A stretch of DNA of 15,953 nt from an uncultured bacterium. Its GTDB lineage: Bacteria > Bacillota > Clostridia > Oscillospirales > Acutalibacteraceae. The stretch covers positions 1 through 15,953 of the forward strand of contig CAMFFI010000009.1 of the NCBI GenBank assembly GCA_945949625.1. The letters are read 5' to 3'. Under the pieces are notes generated by a model that was not told the DNA's origin, made no database searches, and was given only the letters and a program-made list of their open reading frames with translations. Shown here one piece after another: positions 6,661-13,701 of the stretch (position 1 is the first letter of the stretch; each line of letters opens with the position of its first letter). The translations under genes and the position numbers were made by a program.

Positions 6661-8283
6661 TTAAATAGACGGAGTGTCGGGATAAACGTTACACACCAGA
6701 ATGAAGGTTTCATCGGACTTAACCATTTCCTGTGCAATTTTTTCAGCCTCTTCATTTGAATTGGCAGTTGCACAATTAATTCCGTATGCTTTAGCCAAAG
6801 CCTCAATGTTAGGTGCGTCGTTAAGAATTGTGGCGGAATGTCTGTGACCGTAATTATTATCCTGCAATTCTCTTACCATTCCCAAGCGTGAGTTTTTCAT
6901 AACTATAATTTTTACGGCTAAATCGTTCTGAACAATAGTTGCAAGCTCGTTTAAGCTCATCTGAAAGCTTCCGTCGCCGCATACAGCAACAACATCACGG
7001 GTGGGACGTGCAAATTTTGCACCTATTGCGGCAGGAATTGAATAACCCATTGTACCCATACCGCCTGTGGTCAAAAACCTGCCTTCTCTAATTCTGAAGT
7101 TATTTGCACACCAGATTTGGTTTTGACCTACATCTGCAACAAGAATTGCCTTTGAACGAAGCATAGAGCTTAGCTTGCTTATAAAGTGTCTCGGTTCCAC
7201 ATAACCGTCAAAGGTAGGGGGAATAGCCAAAAGCTCGGTTTTCCATTCTCTTATAGTTTCACTCCACTCCTGCGGAACTCTGTAATCGCCGATTTCGTTT
7301 ACAAGGCTTGTGATTACGTTTTTCATATCGCCCACAATGGGAATAGTGGTTTTAACGTTTTTTCCTATTTCAGCAGGGTCCATGTCAATATGAATAACCT
7401 TTGCTCTTTGTCCCATTTGGTCAGGTGCGGCAACAGCACGGTCTCCAAGCCTTGCACCGCATACTATAACAAGGTCTGCCTCGTGTAATGCACGGTTTGC
7501 AGGAGCTTTTCCGTATGTACCTAACATTCCCATATACAGCTCATGCTCAGAAGGCATTACGCCTATACCCATCATAGTGGAAAGAACGGGAATCCCTGTC
7601 TTTTCGGCAAATTCCACAAGCTTAAGCTTTGAGCCTGAACCAAGAACACCGCCGCCTGCTACTATAATAGGACGTGCGCTTTCACTTATCAGCTCCAAAG
7701 CACGCTTAATCTGGACTGTGTGTCCCTTTGTATTTGGTTTGTATCCGACAATATTAACCTTGTCGGGATATACAAATTCATCAATGGTATTCTGCTGAAT
7801 ATCAATGGGAATATCAATTAAAACAGGTCCGGGACGTCCCGTAGTGGCTATATGAAACGCCTCTTTAAAAATACGGGGCAAATCCTCTGTTTTATTAACA
7901 AGATAGCTGTGCTTGACAAAAGGCTCGCAGGCGCCTGTAATATCCGCCTCCTGAAAAACGTCTCTGCCGATTAAATCGGAACGCACCTGTCCCGTAATTG
8001 CAATAATCGGAATGGAGTCCATATAGGCGGTAGCAATACCTGTAATAAGGTTTGTAGCACCGGGACCTGATGTTGCAACGCAAACGCCTACGGTTGATTT
8101 TGCCCTTGCATAACCGCTTGCGGCGTGAGCTGCGTTTTGCTCCTGTCTGACAAGAACGTGTTTTATATCTGAATTATATAAAGAATCGTAAAAAGGGCAA
8201 ATAGCCGCACCGGGATAACCGAATACAACCGATACATTTTCGGCTTCAAGGCATTTTACCATTATATCTGCACCGTTTATCAT
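6661..8283 (-). CDS. ilvB: acetolactate synthase large (catalytic) subunit
   Basis: Thiamine-diphosphate enzyme that joins two pyruvates to 2-acetolactate, or pyruvate and 2-oxobutyrate to 2-aceto-2-hydroxybutyrate: the first shared step of branched-chain amino acid synthesis. At 540 residues it is slightly short for the family. The N-terminal TPP-binding domain has GYPGAAICPFYD (22-33) and catalytic E48 in RQEQNAAHAASGYAR. The usual RHEQ reads RQEQ here. The central FAD-binding region (about 190-330) follows, then the C-terminal TPP/Mg motif starting G436-D437-G438 and ending about VMKN. Presence of the ACT subunit gene next door supports the biosynthetic rather than the catabolic AlsS type. 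It is the first gene of the operon, with a near-consensus promoter 50 bp upstream and GGAG before the ATG. Confidence 0.97.
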   Translation of the reverse strand: MINGADIMVKCLEAENVSVVFGYPGAAICPFYDSLYNSDIKHVLVRQEQNAAHAASGYARAKSTVGVCVATSGPGATNLITGIATAYMDSIPIIAITGQVRSDLIGRDVFQEADITGACEPFVKHSYLVNKTEDLPRIFKEAFHIATTGRPGPVLIDIPIDIQQNTIDEFVYPDKVNIVGYKPNTKGHTVQIKRALELISESARPIIVAGGGVLGSGSKLKLVEFAEKTGIPVLSTMMGIGVMPSEHELYMGMLGTYGKAPANRALHEADLVIVCGARLGDRAVAAPDQMGQRAKVIHIDMDPAEIGKNVKTTIPIVGDMKNVITSLVNEIGDYRVPQEWSETIREWKTELLAIPPTFDGYVEPRHFISKLSSMLRSKAILVADVGQNQIWCANNFRIREGRFLTTGGMGTMGYSIPAAIGAKFARPTRDVVAVCGDGSFQMSLNELATIVQNDLAVKIIVMKNSRLGMVRELQDNNYGHRHSATILNDAPNIEALAKAYGINCATANSNEEAEKIAQEMVKSDETFILVCNVYPDTPSI

Positions 8284-8329
8284 TTGAAAACTTCGCTCCT
8301 ACCCTTATAACTGAGATTGTTTAAGAATT

Positions 8330-8358
8330 ATTATAATACATAATAATGAAAATGTAAA
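8330..8358 (-). promoter_or_regulatory. predicted sigma-A promoter of ilvBNC
   Basis: On the minus strand TTTACA (8353-8358) and TATAAT (8330-8335) are separated by exactly 17 bp. Transcription should start near 8323, giving a leader of only about 40 bases. That is too short for a T-box or a leader-peptide attenuator. Confidence 0.75.
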
Positions 8359-8386
8359 GTGCAAATACAGTAAGAAAATGGGGATA

Positions 8387-8404
8387 AAACCATAATTTTG
8401 GTTT
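8387..8404. promoter_or_regulatory. inverted repeat AAACCA-N6-TGGTTT, operator-like
   Basis: Perfect 6-bp arms around the 6-base spacer TAATTT, centred about 70 bp upstream of the predicted ilvB transcription start. The form fits a dimeric regulator site. No known family consensus is recognised. Confidence 0.35.
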
Positions 8405-8449
8405 ATTCCTAATACAGCATTGAAAGTCAAAAAAATTTAAAAGTCAAAA

Positions 8450-8464
8450 AATTTTTAGAAAATT
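8450..8464. promoter_or_regulatory. CodY-like box
   Basis: AATTTTTAGAAAATT matches 14 of 15 positions of the CodY consensus AATTTTCWGAAAATT. CodY represses ilv operons in many Firmicutes when branched-chain amino acids and GTP are high. The site is about 90 bp upstream of the ilvB -35 and lies in AT-rich DNA, so a chance match is possible. Confidence 0.45.
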
Positions 8465-8529
8465 AGAATTTGTTAGAAAAAGCGAGAATATGTGAGCTAA
8501 TTTGAAATAAATCAAAATAAATTATGATA

Positions 8530-8568
8530 TTTGACTTTTATTGACTTTGACTTTAACTGACTTTGACC
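8530..8568. promoter_or_regulatory. CtsR operator array
   Basis: Two CtsR-type direct repeats of 7+3+7 form: TTTGACTTTTATTGACT (8530-8546, one mismatch to TTTGACYNTNTTTGACY) and TTTAACTGACTTTGACC (8552-8568, two mismatches). A further TTTGACT at 8546-8552 bridges them. The second repeat occupies the spacer of the ctsR promoter, so bound CtsR would block RNA polymerase and autorepress the operon. Confidence 0.88.
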
Positions 8569-8575
8569 ATATAAT
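8547..8575 (+). promoter_or_regulatory. sigma-A promoter of the ctsR operon
   Basis: TTGACT (8547-8552) and a perfect TATAAT (8570-8575) are separated by exactly 17 bp, giving a start near 8582 and a leader of about 65 bases. The -35 and spacer are built from the CtsR heptads. Confidence 0.88.
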
Positions 8576-8606
8576 ATAGTCAAAGCTTAAAACAAAGCAA
8601 CGCAAA

Positions 8607-8625
8607 GCAGGAATTTAAATCCTGC
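8607..8625 (+). promoter_or_regulatory. hairpin in the ctsR mRNA leader
   Basis: GCAGGA (8607-8612) pairs with TCCTGC (8620-8625) around a 7-base ATTTAAA loop. It ends 9 bases before the ctsR ribosome binding site. It has no T-run, so it is not a terminator. It may stabilise the leader or affect translation. Confidence 0.45.
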
Positions 8626-8648
8626 CGAAGATTAAGGAAGTGACTAAT

Positions 8649-9101
8649 ATGCGTATGAGTGATTTGGTGGCAAAGTACATTATGGAAATGCTTGATGAGC
8701 AGGACGGAAATGCCGAAATCCAAAGAAATGAACTGGCGGGTAACTTAGGCTGTGTTCCAAGCCAGATAAATTATGTTATAACCTCACGTTTTACTCCCGA
8801 GCAGGGCTATATAGTTGAAAGCCGCAGAGGAGGCGGAGGTTACATCAGAATCACAAGAGTAAAGACTGACAAAGGAACGGCTTTGATGCATATTATTAAT
8901 TCCATAGGTTCTTCACTTGATAAATCAAGTGCGGAAATAATGATTAAGAATATGTATTCCCAGTCAATAATAGATGAAAGAATTGCAAGACTTCTGATGG
9001 CGGCTATGAGCGAAAGAGTTTATGCCGATATTCCTCAGGAGCAGAGAAATTCAACAAGAGCAAGAATCTTTAAGGATATGCTTTTAAGTCTTAATAATTA
9101 A
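8649..9101 (+). CDS. ctsR: transcriptional repressor CtsR
   Basis: Repressor of the class III heat-shock (clp) genes. From the chosen start it has 150 residues, the usual length. The N-terminal winged helix-turn-helix is the family signature: CVPSQINYVITSRFT, then GYIVESRRGGGGYIRI, where the RGGGGYIRI segment is the glycine-rich wing that reads DNA and senses temperature in characterised CtsR. The C-terminal dimerisation part, FKDMLLSLNN at its end, is complete. I chose ATG 8649 over GTG 8640 because AGGAAGTG (8635-8642) lies 6 bases upstream of it and would be overlapped by the earlier start. First gene of ctsR-mcsA-mcsB-clpC and very probably autoregulated through the heptads in its promoter. 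McsB-mediated arginine phosphorylation and ClpC/ClpP degradation control CtsR in relatives. Confidence 0.96.
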   Translation: MRMSDLVAKYIMEMLDEQDGNAEIQRNELAGNLGCVPSQINYVITSRFTPEQGYIVESRRGGGGYIRITRVKTDKGTALMHIINSIGSSLDKSSAEIMIKNMYSQSIIDERIARLLMAAMSERVYADIPQEQRNSTRARIFKDMLLSLNN

Positions 9102-9130
9102 TGTTTTAAACTTTTAAGGAGGAATTGATT

Positions 9131-9658
9131 ATGAAATGTCAAAAATGCGGTATGCGTGAAGCAACGACTCACATTAAAACAGTAACAAACGGCGAATATG
9201 CTCAGTATGAGCTTTGCTCCGAATGTGCAAAGGAAATGGGATATACAAATATTTTTTCCGATATGGAAAATGAATTTTCTAACTTTTTGGGAAGCTTTTT
9301 CGGAAATGCTCTTCCGGCAAGAACACAGGCTACACGCTGTGAAAGCTGCGGAAGTACCTATAATGAAATTGCAAAGTCCGGTCATGTAGGCTGTCCGGAT
9401 TGTTACGAAACATTCCGGGAACAGCTTCTTCCGTCAATAAGACGTATTCACGGAAACACATCTCATTGCGGAAAAGTTCCCCACAGTCTGGAATATACCG
9501 AAATAAAAGAGGATTCACAGGCTGAAAGCGAGAATGAAAAAAATCCCGAAATTAAAATTAAAAGCCTGAAAGCAGAGCTTGAAAAAGCCGTTAAGGAACA
9601 GAATTTTGAAAAAGCGGCTGAGCTCAGAGATAAAATCAAGGAATTGGAGGGAAAATAA
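9131..9658 (+). CDS. mcsA: McsA, zinc-binding activator of protein arginine kinase McsB
   Basis: Adaptor that binds and stimulates the arginine kinase McsB. The 175-residue protein shows four CxxC pairs at C3/C6, C29/C32, C70/C73 and C88/C91, consistent with two zinc-binding modules. A UVR-type helical hairpin (about 142-175, with LEKAVKEQNFEKAAELRDKI) follows; this motif is shared with UvrB and the ClpC middle domain. Start chosen at ATG 9131, 8 bases after AGGAGG (9117-9122). An in-frame TTG at 9125 is less likely because it is too close to that site. The stop TAA (9656-9658) is immediately followed by the mcsB ATG in the same reading frame, and the mcsB ribosome binding site GGAGG lies within the last McsA codons. 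Confidence 0.95.
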   Translation: MKCQKCGMREATTHIKTVTNGEYAQYELCSECAKEMGYTNIFSDMENEFSNFLGSFFGNALPARTQATRCESCGSTYNEIAKSGHVGCPDCYETFREQLLPSIRRIHGNTSHCGKVPHSLEYTEIKEDSQAESENEKNPEIKIKSLKAELEKAVKEQNFEKAAELRDKIKELEGK

Positions 9659-10648
9659 ATGAACAGCGATGTAGTAATTTCCACAAGAGTAAGGCTTGCA
9701 AGAAACCTGTCGGATTTTCCTTTTCCCTGCAAGCTTAATGAAAAAGGCAAGCAAATGGTTGTGGATAAAGTTGAAACAGCCATAAAGGAAAGCAACAGTG
9801 CGTTAAGCGGCGAAATTCAGTTTCTTGATTTAAGCAAAATGAATGACGCTCAGCGCACAAGCCTTGTCGAGCATCATCTTGTAAGTCCTGAATTTATAAG
9901 TGATACAAAGGGTAGAGCTTTACTTGTAACAAAGGACAATAAAATCAGCATAATGGTCAACGAAGAGGACCATTTGCGTATTCAGGTTATTAAAGAAGGC
10001 TTTAACCTTCAGGAAACCTATTCAACAGCCGATAAGGTGGATACGCTGCTTGACGAAAATTTGAAGTTTGCCTTTAACAAAAAGCTGGGATACCTTACTC
10101 AATGTCCCACAAATCTGGGAACAGGTATGAGAGCGTCTGTAATGCTTCATCTTCCTGCTTTGCAGAGAACAAGAGCAATCGGAAGAATTGCCGGCAATCT
10201 TTCAAAGCTGGGACTTACAATAAGGGGAATTTACGGAGAAGGCAGCGAGCCAAAGGGTGCTATGTATCAGCTTTCAAATCAGGTAACCCTTGGTATCAGC
10301 GAAAAAGCCGCTTTGGAAAATCTCAAAAATATAACAGAACAGCTTGTTAATCAGGAAAAAATAACAAGAGAAAGGTTGTTTGAAAGTCTTGAAACAAAAG
10401 ACGCTGTTTTCCGCAGTCTTGGTATATTAAAATATGCAAAGAGCATCAGTCACGATGAGGCTATGAAGCTTCTTTCAAATGTTCGTATGGGAATTGCGGC
10501 AGGAGAAATAAAAGAGGTTTCAGCCGAAACTGTTGACAGACTGTTTACGGAAATTCAGCCGGCAGCATTAATGGTAAAAGAAAACAAAAGGCTATCTCCC
10601 GAAGAACGAGATAAAATAAGAGCAGAACTGATTTCAGCAGCATTATAG
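9659..10648 (+). CDS. mcsB: protein arginine kinase McsB
   Basis: Member of the ATP:guanido phosphotransferase family that phosphorylates arginine side chains of proteins. Phosphoarginine inactivates CtsR and tags proteins for ClpC-ClpP degradation in relatives. Visible motifs are STRVRLARNL near the N-terminus (8-17), NEEDHLR around 101-107, and CPTNLGTGMR with C149, which corresponds to the active-site cysteine of guanido kinases. RGIYGEGSEPKGAMYQLSN follows. The C-terminal allosteric phosphoarginine-binding motif RDxxRA is intact as R317-DKI-R321-A322. At 329 residues it is shorter than the B. subtilis protein (about 360), mainly at the N-terminus. Because a stop codon directly precedes the ATG, no longer start exists in this frame without reading through mcsA. 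GGAGG lies 8 bases upstream. Confidence 0.95.
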   Translation: MNSDVVISTRVRLARNLSDFPFPCKLNEKGKQMVVDKVETAIKESNSALSGEIQFLDLSKMNDAQRTSLVEHHLVSPEFISDTKGRALLVTKDNKISIMVNEEDHLRIQVIKEGFNLQETYSTADKVDTLLDENLKFAFNKKLGYLTQCPTNLGTGMRASVMLHLPALQRTRAIGRIAGNLSKLGLTIRGIYGEGSEPKGAMYQLSNQVTLGISEKAALENLKNITEQLVNQEKITRERLFESLETKDAVFRSLGILKYAKSISHDEAMKLLSNVRMGIAAGEIKEVSAETVDRLFTEIQPAALMVKENKRLSPEERDKIRAELISAAL

Positions 10649-10690
10649 CCCAATGTGCAGTTGGTTCTGCAAATGAAAGAGGGTATATGT

Positions 10691-13141
10691 ATGTATCAAT
10701 TTAAAGGATTTACGCAAAAAGCCAATGAGGCTATTAATCTTGCGTTAAAAAATGCGTCCGAAATGGGACACACATATGTGGGCACAGAGCACTTGCTCTT
10801 AGGTCTTATTGAAGAGGGAACAGGAGTTGCTGCAACTGTTTTGGAGGAAAACGGTCTGTCGGTAGATGAGTACAGAAATAAAATTGCCGATTCTACCGGT
10901 ACAGGCAGTAAAACAGTGCTTACTCCCGAGGACTTAACTCCAAGGTCAAAGAGAGTTATGCAGATGTCAATGGTAATATCATCAAGGATGGGCAACAATT
11001 ATGTTGGCACCGAGCATTTGCTCCTTGCAATTTTGTCCGAAAGCGACAGCTATGCAGTAAGATTTTTAAATGAGCTTGGAATAAATATCAGCACTCTTGC
11101 AGAGGCTTTGCAGAATAATATGATGCAGTCCGGAGAGGGAAGGCAGTATTCCGACGTTCAAGGCTCTTCCGGCGGAAAGGGAAGTACAAAGACTCTTGAA
11201 AAGTTCGGCAGAGATTTGACAAAAGCCGCAAAAGGCGGAGAAATCGATCCTGTTATCGGAAGAACTAAGGAGATTGAAAGAGTTATTCAGATTCTTTCAA
11301 GAAGAACTAAAAACAATCCCGTATTAATCGGCGAGCCGGGCGTTGGTAAAACAGCGGTGGCAGAAGGTCTTGCATTGAAAATTGCAAAGGGCGAGGTTCC
11401 GGAAATTCTGAAGGACAAGAGAATTTTTGCACTTGACTTAACCGGTATGATTGCAGGCGCCAAATACAGAGGCGATTTTGAAGAGCGTATCAAAGGAGTT
11501 ATTGACGAGGTTAAAAACGCAAAGGATATTATACTCTTTATTGATGAGCTTCACACAATTGTCGGTGCAGGTCAGGCGGAAGGTTCTGCCGACGCTGCAA
11601 ATATCCTTAAGCCGTCCCTTGCAAGAGGCGATTTTCAGGTAATCGGCGCAACAACTATTGAGGAGTACAGAAAATATATTGAAAAGGACGCAGCCTTGGA
11701 AAGACGTTTCCAGCCTGTAAACGTAGGCGAGCCTTCACAGGAGGAAGCGGTTGAGATTCTGAAAGGTCTGCGCGACAGATATGAGGCACACCATAAGGTT
11801 AAAATTACAGACGAAGCCATTGAGGCGGCTGTAACACTTTCCTCAAGGTATATTGCAGACAGATTTTTGCCTGATAAGGCTATCGACCTTATTGACGAAG
11901 CGTCCTCAAAGGTAAGGCTCAGAGAACTGACTTATCCGCCTGAACCTAAGGAAATAGAGGATAATATAAAAAATCTCCAGAAGGAGAAGTCAAGCGCCGT
12001 CAATGAGCAGGACTTAGAACGTGCCCCACAGCTTCGTGATGAGGAAAAAGCTCAAAGCAAAAAGCTTGAAGAGGAAAAGAAAATCTGGCAGGAGAGAAGT
12101 ACTGATAAATGTAAAGAGGTAACCTCTCAGGATATTGCGAAGATTGTTTCCGACTGGACGGGCGTTCCTGTTGTTCAGCTTACTCAGGAGGAAAGCGAAA
12201 GACTGCTTAATATGGAAAAAATCCTCCATGAGCGAGTTGTAGGTCAGGAAGAGGCTGTAAAAGCTGTTTCAAGGGCAATTCGCCGAGGCAGAGTAGGACT
12301 TAAAGACCCTAAGCGTCCCGTAGGCTCGTTTATATTCTTAGGCCCAACCGGCGTTGGTAAAACAGAGCTTTGCAAGGCTTTGGCACAGGCTATGTTCGGC
12401 GACGAAAATGCAATGCTCCGTCTTGATATGAGTGAATATATGGAAAAGCACACGGTGTCCAAGCTTATCGGCTCACCTCCGGGATATGTAGGCTTTGACG
12501 AAGGCGGACAGCTTACGGAAATGGTAAGAAGAAAGCCCTATTCCGTAATTCTCTTTGATGAAATTGAAAAGGCGCATCCCGATGTATTCAATATGCTTTT
12601 GCAGATTCTCGATGACGGCAGACTCACCGACTCTCAGGGAAGAACGGTTGACTTTAAAAACACCGTTATAATTATGACCTCAAACGTAGGAGCAAGGCTT
12701 ATTGTTGACAAGCAGGCAGAGTCTCTTGGATTTAAGTCTGCGGATGATAATTCAAGTAAGGAAAAATCTCAGGAGGAAATTAAAGAGGCTGTGCTTTCAG
12801 AGCTTAAAAAGTTGTTCCGTCCGGAGTTTTTAAACCGTGTTGACGACATTATTGTGTTCAACAAGCTAAACGAAGATGAAATCAAGGAAATTGCAGGCAA
12901 GATGCTTGAAAATCTTAAAAACCGTGTTAAAACAATGGATATTGATATTGATTTTACCGACAACGCAATTTCTGAAATTTCCAAGGAAGGCTTTGACGAT
13001 ACCTACGGTGCAAGACCTTTAAGACGTGCGATACAAAGCAAAATTGAAGACGCGCTTTCCGAAAAAATCCTTGAAGGACAAATTGCTAAAGGAAGTAAGG
13101 TAAGCTGTGACTTTAAGGACGGTCAATTCGTCTTTGAATAA
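10691..13141 (+). CDS. clpC: ATP-dependent Clp protease ATP-binding subunit ClpC
   Basis: AAA+ unfoldase that partners ClpP and recognises proteins marked with phosphoarginine. From ATG 10691 it has 816 residues, typical for ClpC. The N-domain (about 1-145) has two Clp_N repeats with MGHTYVGTEHLLLGLIEEG and NNYVGTEHLLLAIL. AAA module D1 has Walker A GEPGVGKT (214-221) and Walker B D285-E286. The coiled-coil middle domain (about 415-460) carries the UVR-like stretch NEQDLERAPQLRDEEK that adaptors bind. Module D2 has Walker A GPTGVGKT (551-558) and Walker B D623-E624, then the C-terminal small domain. The upstream in-frame GTG at 10655 is rejected: the ATG has AGAGGG 7 bases upstream and gives the family N-terminus. 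The operon ends here with a terminator, and no radA follows. Confidence 0.97.
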   Translation: MYQFKGFTQKANEAINLALKNASEMGHTYVGTEHLLLGLIEEGTGVAATVLEENGLSVDEYRNKIADSTGTGSKTVLTPEDLTPRSKRVMQMSMVISSRMGNNYVGTEHLLLAILSESDSYAVRFLNELGINISTLAEALQNNMMQSGEGRQYSDVQGSSGGKGSTKTLEKFGRDLTKAAKGGEIDPVIGRTKEIERVIQILSRRTKNNPVLIGEPGVGKTAVAEGLALKIAKGEVPEILKDKRIFALDLTGMIAGAKYRGDFEERIKGVIDEVKNAKDIILFIDELHTIVGAGQAEGSADAANILKPSLARGDFQVIGATTIEEYRKYIEKDAALERRFQPVNVGEPSQEEAVEILKGLRDRYEAHHKVKITDEAIEAAVTLSSRYIADRFLPDKAIDLIDEASSKVRLRELTYPPEPKEIEDNIKNLQKEKSSAVNEQDLERAPQLRDEEKAQSKKLEEEKKIWQERSTDKCKEVTSQDIAKIVSDWTGVPVVQLTQEESERLLNMEKILHERVVGQEEAVKAVSRAIRRGRVGLKDPKRPVGSFIFLGPTGVGKTELCKALAQAMFGDENAMLRLDMSEYMEKHTVSKLIGSPPGYVGFDEGGQLTEMVRRKPYSVILFDEIEKAHPDVFNMLLQILDDGRLTDSQGRTVDFKNTVIIMTSNVGARLIVDKQAESLGFKSADDNSSKEKSQEEIKEAVLSELKKLFRPEFLNRVDDIIVFNKLNEDEIKEIAGKMLENLKNRVKTMDIDIDFTDNAISEISKEGFDDTYGARPLRRAIQSKIEDALSEKILEGQIAKGSKVSCDFKDGQFVFE

Positions 13142-13222
13142 TATTACAATCGGATTGTATAAATTATGCAACTCCGTTTAAATATACAAGCAAGAAACCA
13201 TTCAGATAAACTCCCCTTAAAC

Positions 13223-13254
13223 AAAACAGCCGGGTAACAAGCCCGGCTGTTTTT
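13223..13254 (+). terminator. Rho-independent terminator of the ctsR-clpC operon
   Basis: Perfect 12-bp arms (13223-13234 and 13242-13253), GC-rich at the top (AGCCGGG/CCCGGCT), with a 7-base loop. The descending arm ends in a run of T. It lies about 80 bp past the clpC stop. Confidence 0.93.
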
Positions 13255-13298
13255 AACATTATAGGAAATTGCTCGGTTGCGCTCGGGCATAAAAGGTT

Positions 13299-13349
13299 AA
13301 AGTCAGTGCAAACTGTCTGCACGAATTGCGTGTCGAGGCACTCGACTTT
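13299..13349. other. structured gene-free element between two terminators
   Basis: AAAGTCAGTGC (13299-13309) is complementary to GCACTCGACTTT (13338-13349) with one bulged base, closing a stem over 28 bases. The same bases can instead form two local hairpins, GTGCA/TGCAC (13306-13322) and GTCGAG-GCA-CTCGAC (13332-13346). The segment is richer in GC than its surroundings. No ORF, promoter or known RNA family is recognised. It may be a dispersed intergenic repeat. Confidence 0.4.
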
Positions 13350-13357
13350 GTTACATA

Positions 13358-13386
13358 AAAAGCGGCAGAATTTAAATCTGCCGCTT
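13358..13386 (-). terminator. terminator downstream of the ireB gene pair
   Basis: Perfect arms AAGCGGCAGA and TCTGCCGCTT (13360-13369 and 13377-13386) flank an ATTTAAA loop. On the minus strand a T-run follows, ending the ireB transcript 8 bp past the last stop. On the plus strand a T-run also follows (13389-13395), so it may be bidirectional. Confidence 0.88.
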
Positions 13387-13393
13387 AATTTTT

Positions 13394-13684
13394 TTAAAGT
13401 TTGTTTGACAAGGCTCTTTCAAGCCAGATGTCTGCAATATCCATAGCAAGATAAAGACTGCTTTTTTCGCTTGTCTTAATAAGCTGTTTTCTCGGAGAAA
13501 GGTCAGGGTCGGTGCAAAGAAGCTGAATTGCAACCTTGTCAGCCATTTCCATTCCGTTTTCCTCTTTTTTGGATTTTATCTGCATTCTTATAACATACTT
13601 ATCTTCCATACTGCCGTAGTAAATTTCATCGCCACAGCGAACAAGGGGTTTTCCCTTGTATGTGGAAAATTCCTTTTCTGCCAT
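13394..13684 (-). CDS. conserved-looking small protein of unknown function downstream of ireB
   Basis: I do not recognise this family. From the preferred ATG at 13684 it has 96 residues. It is soluble and charged, without signal peptide or membrane helix. Visible segments are YKGKPLVRCGDEIYYGSMEDKYVIRMQI, which looks like a small beta-rich fold with one Cys, and a C-terminal helix DIADIWLERALSNKL. An ATG at 13702 overlapping the ireB stop would add six residues. I prefer 13684 because AAAGGA lies 9 bases upstream of it, inside that extension, whereas nothing comparable precedes 13702. The gene is 17 bp behind ireB and shares its promoter and terminator, so a role linked to IreB or cell-wall stress signalling is possible, but only by association. 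Its intact reading frame and ribosome binding site argue that it is real. Confidence 0.75.
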   Translation of the reverse strand: MAEKEFSTYKGKPLVRCGDEIYYGSMEDKYVIRMQIKSKKEENGMEMADKVAIQLLCTDPDLSPRKQLIKTSEKSSLYLAMDIADIWLERALSNKL

Positions 13685-13701
13685 AGGAATCATTCCTTTC
13701 A

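Noticed and set aside
8284..8640. T-box riboswitch or leader-peptide attenuator for the ilv operon
   Set aside because: No T-box antiterminator core on either strand, no terminator hairpin before ilvB, and the promoter lies only about 50 bp upstream of the start codon.
8640..8648. GTG at 8640 as the ctsR start
   Set aside because: It would overlap the ribosome binding site AGGAAGTG; the ATG at 8649 has ideal spacing and matches the family N-terminus.
10655..10690. GTG at 10655 as the clpC start, adding 12 residues
   Set aside because: The extra residues do not look like any ClpC N-terminus, and ATG 10691 has AGAGGG at 7-base spacing.
13145..13159. Palindrome TACAATC-G-GATTGTA just after the clpC stop
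   Set aside because: A 7-bp AT-rich palindrome with a 1-base centre, no T-run and no promoter nearby; too little to support a function.
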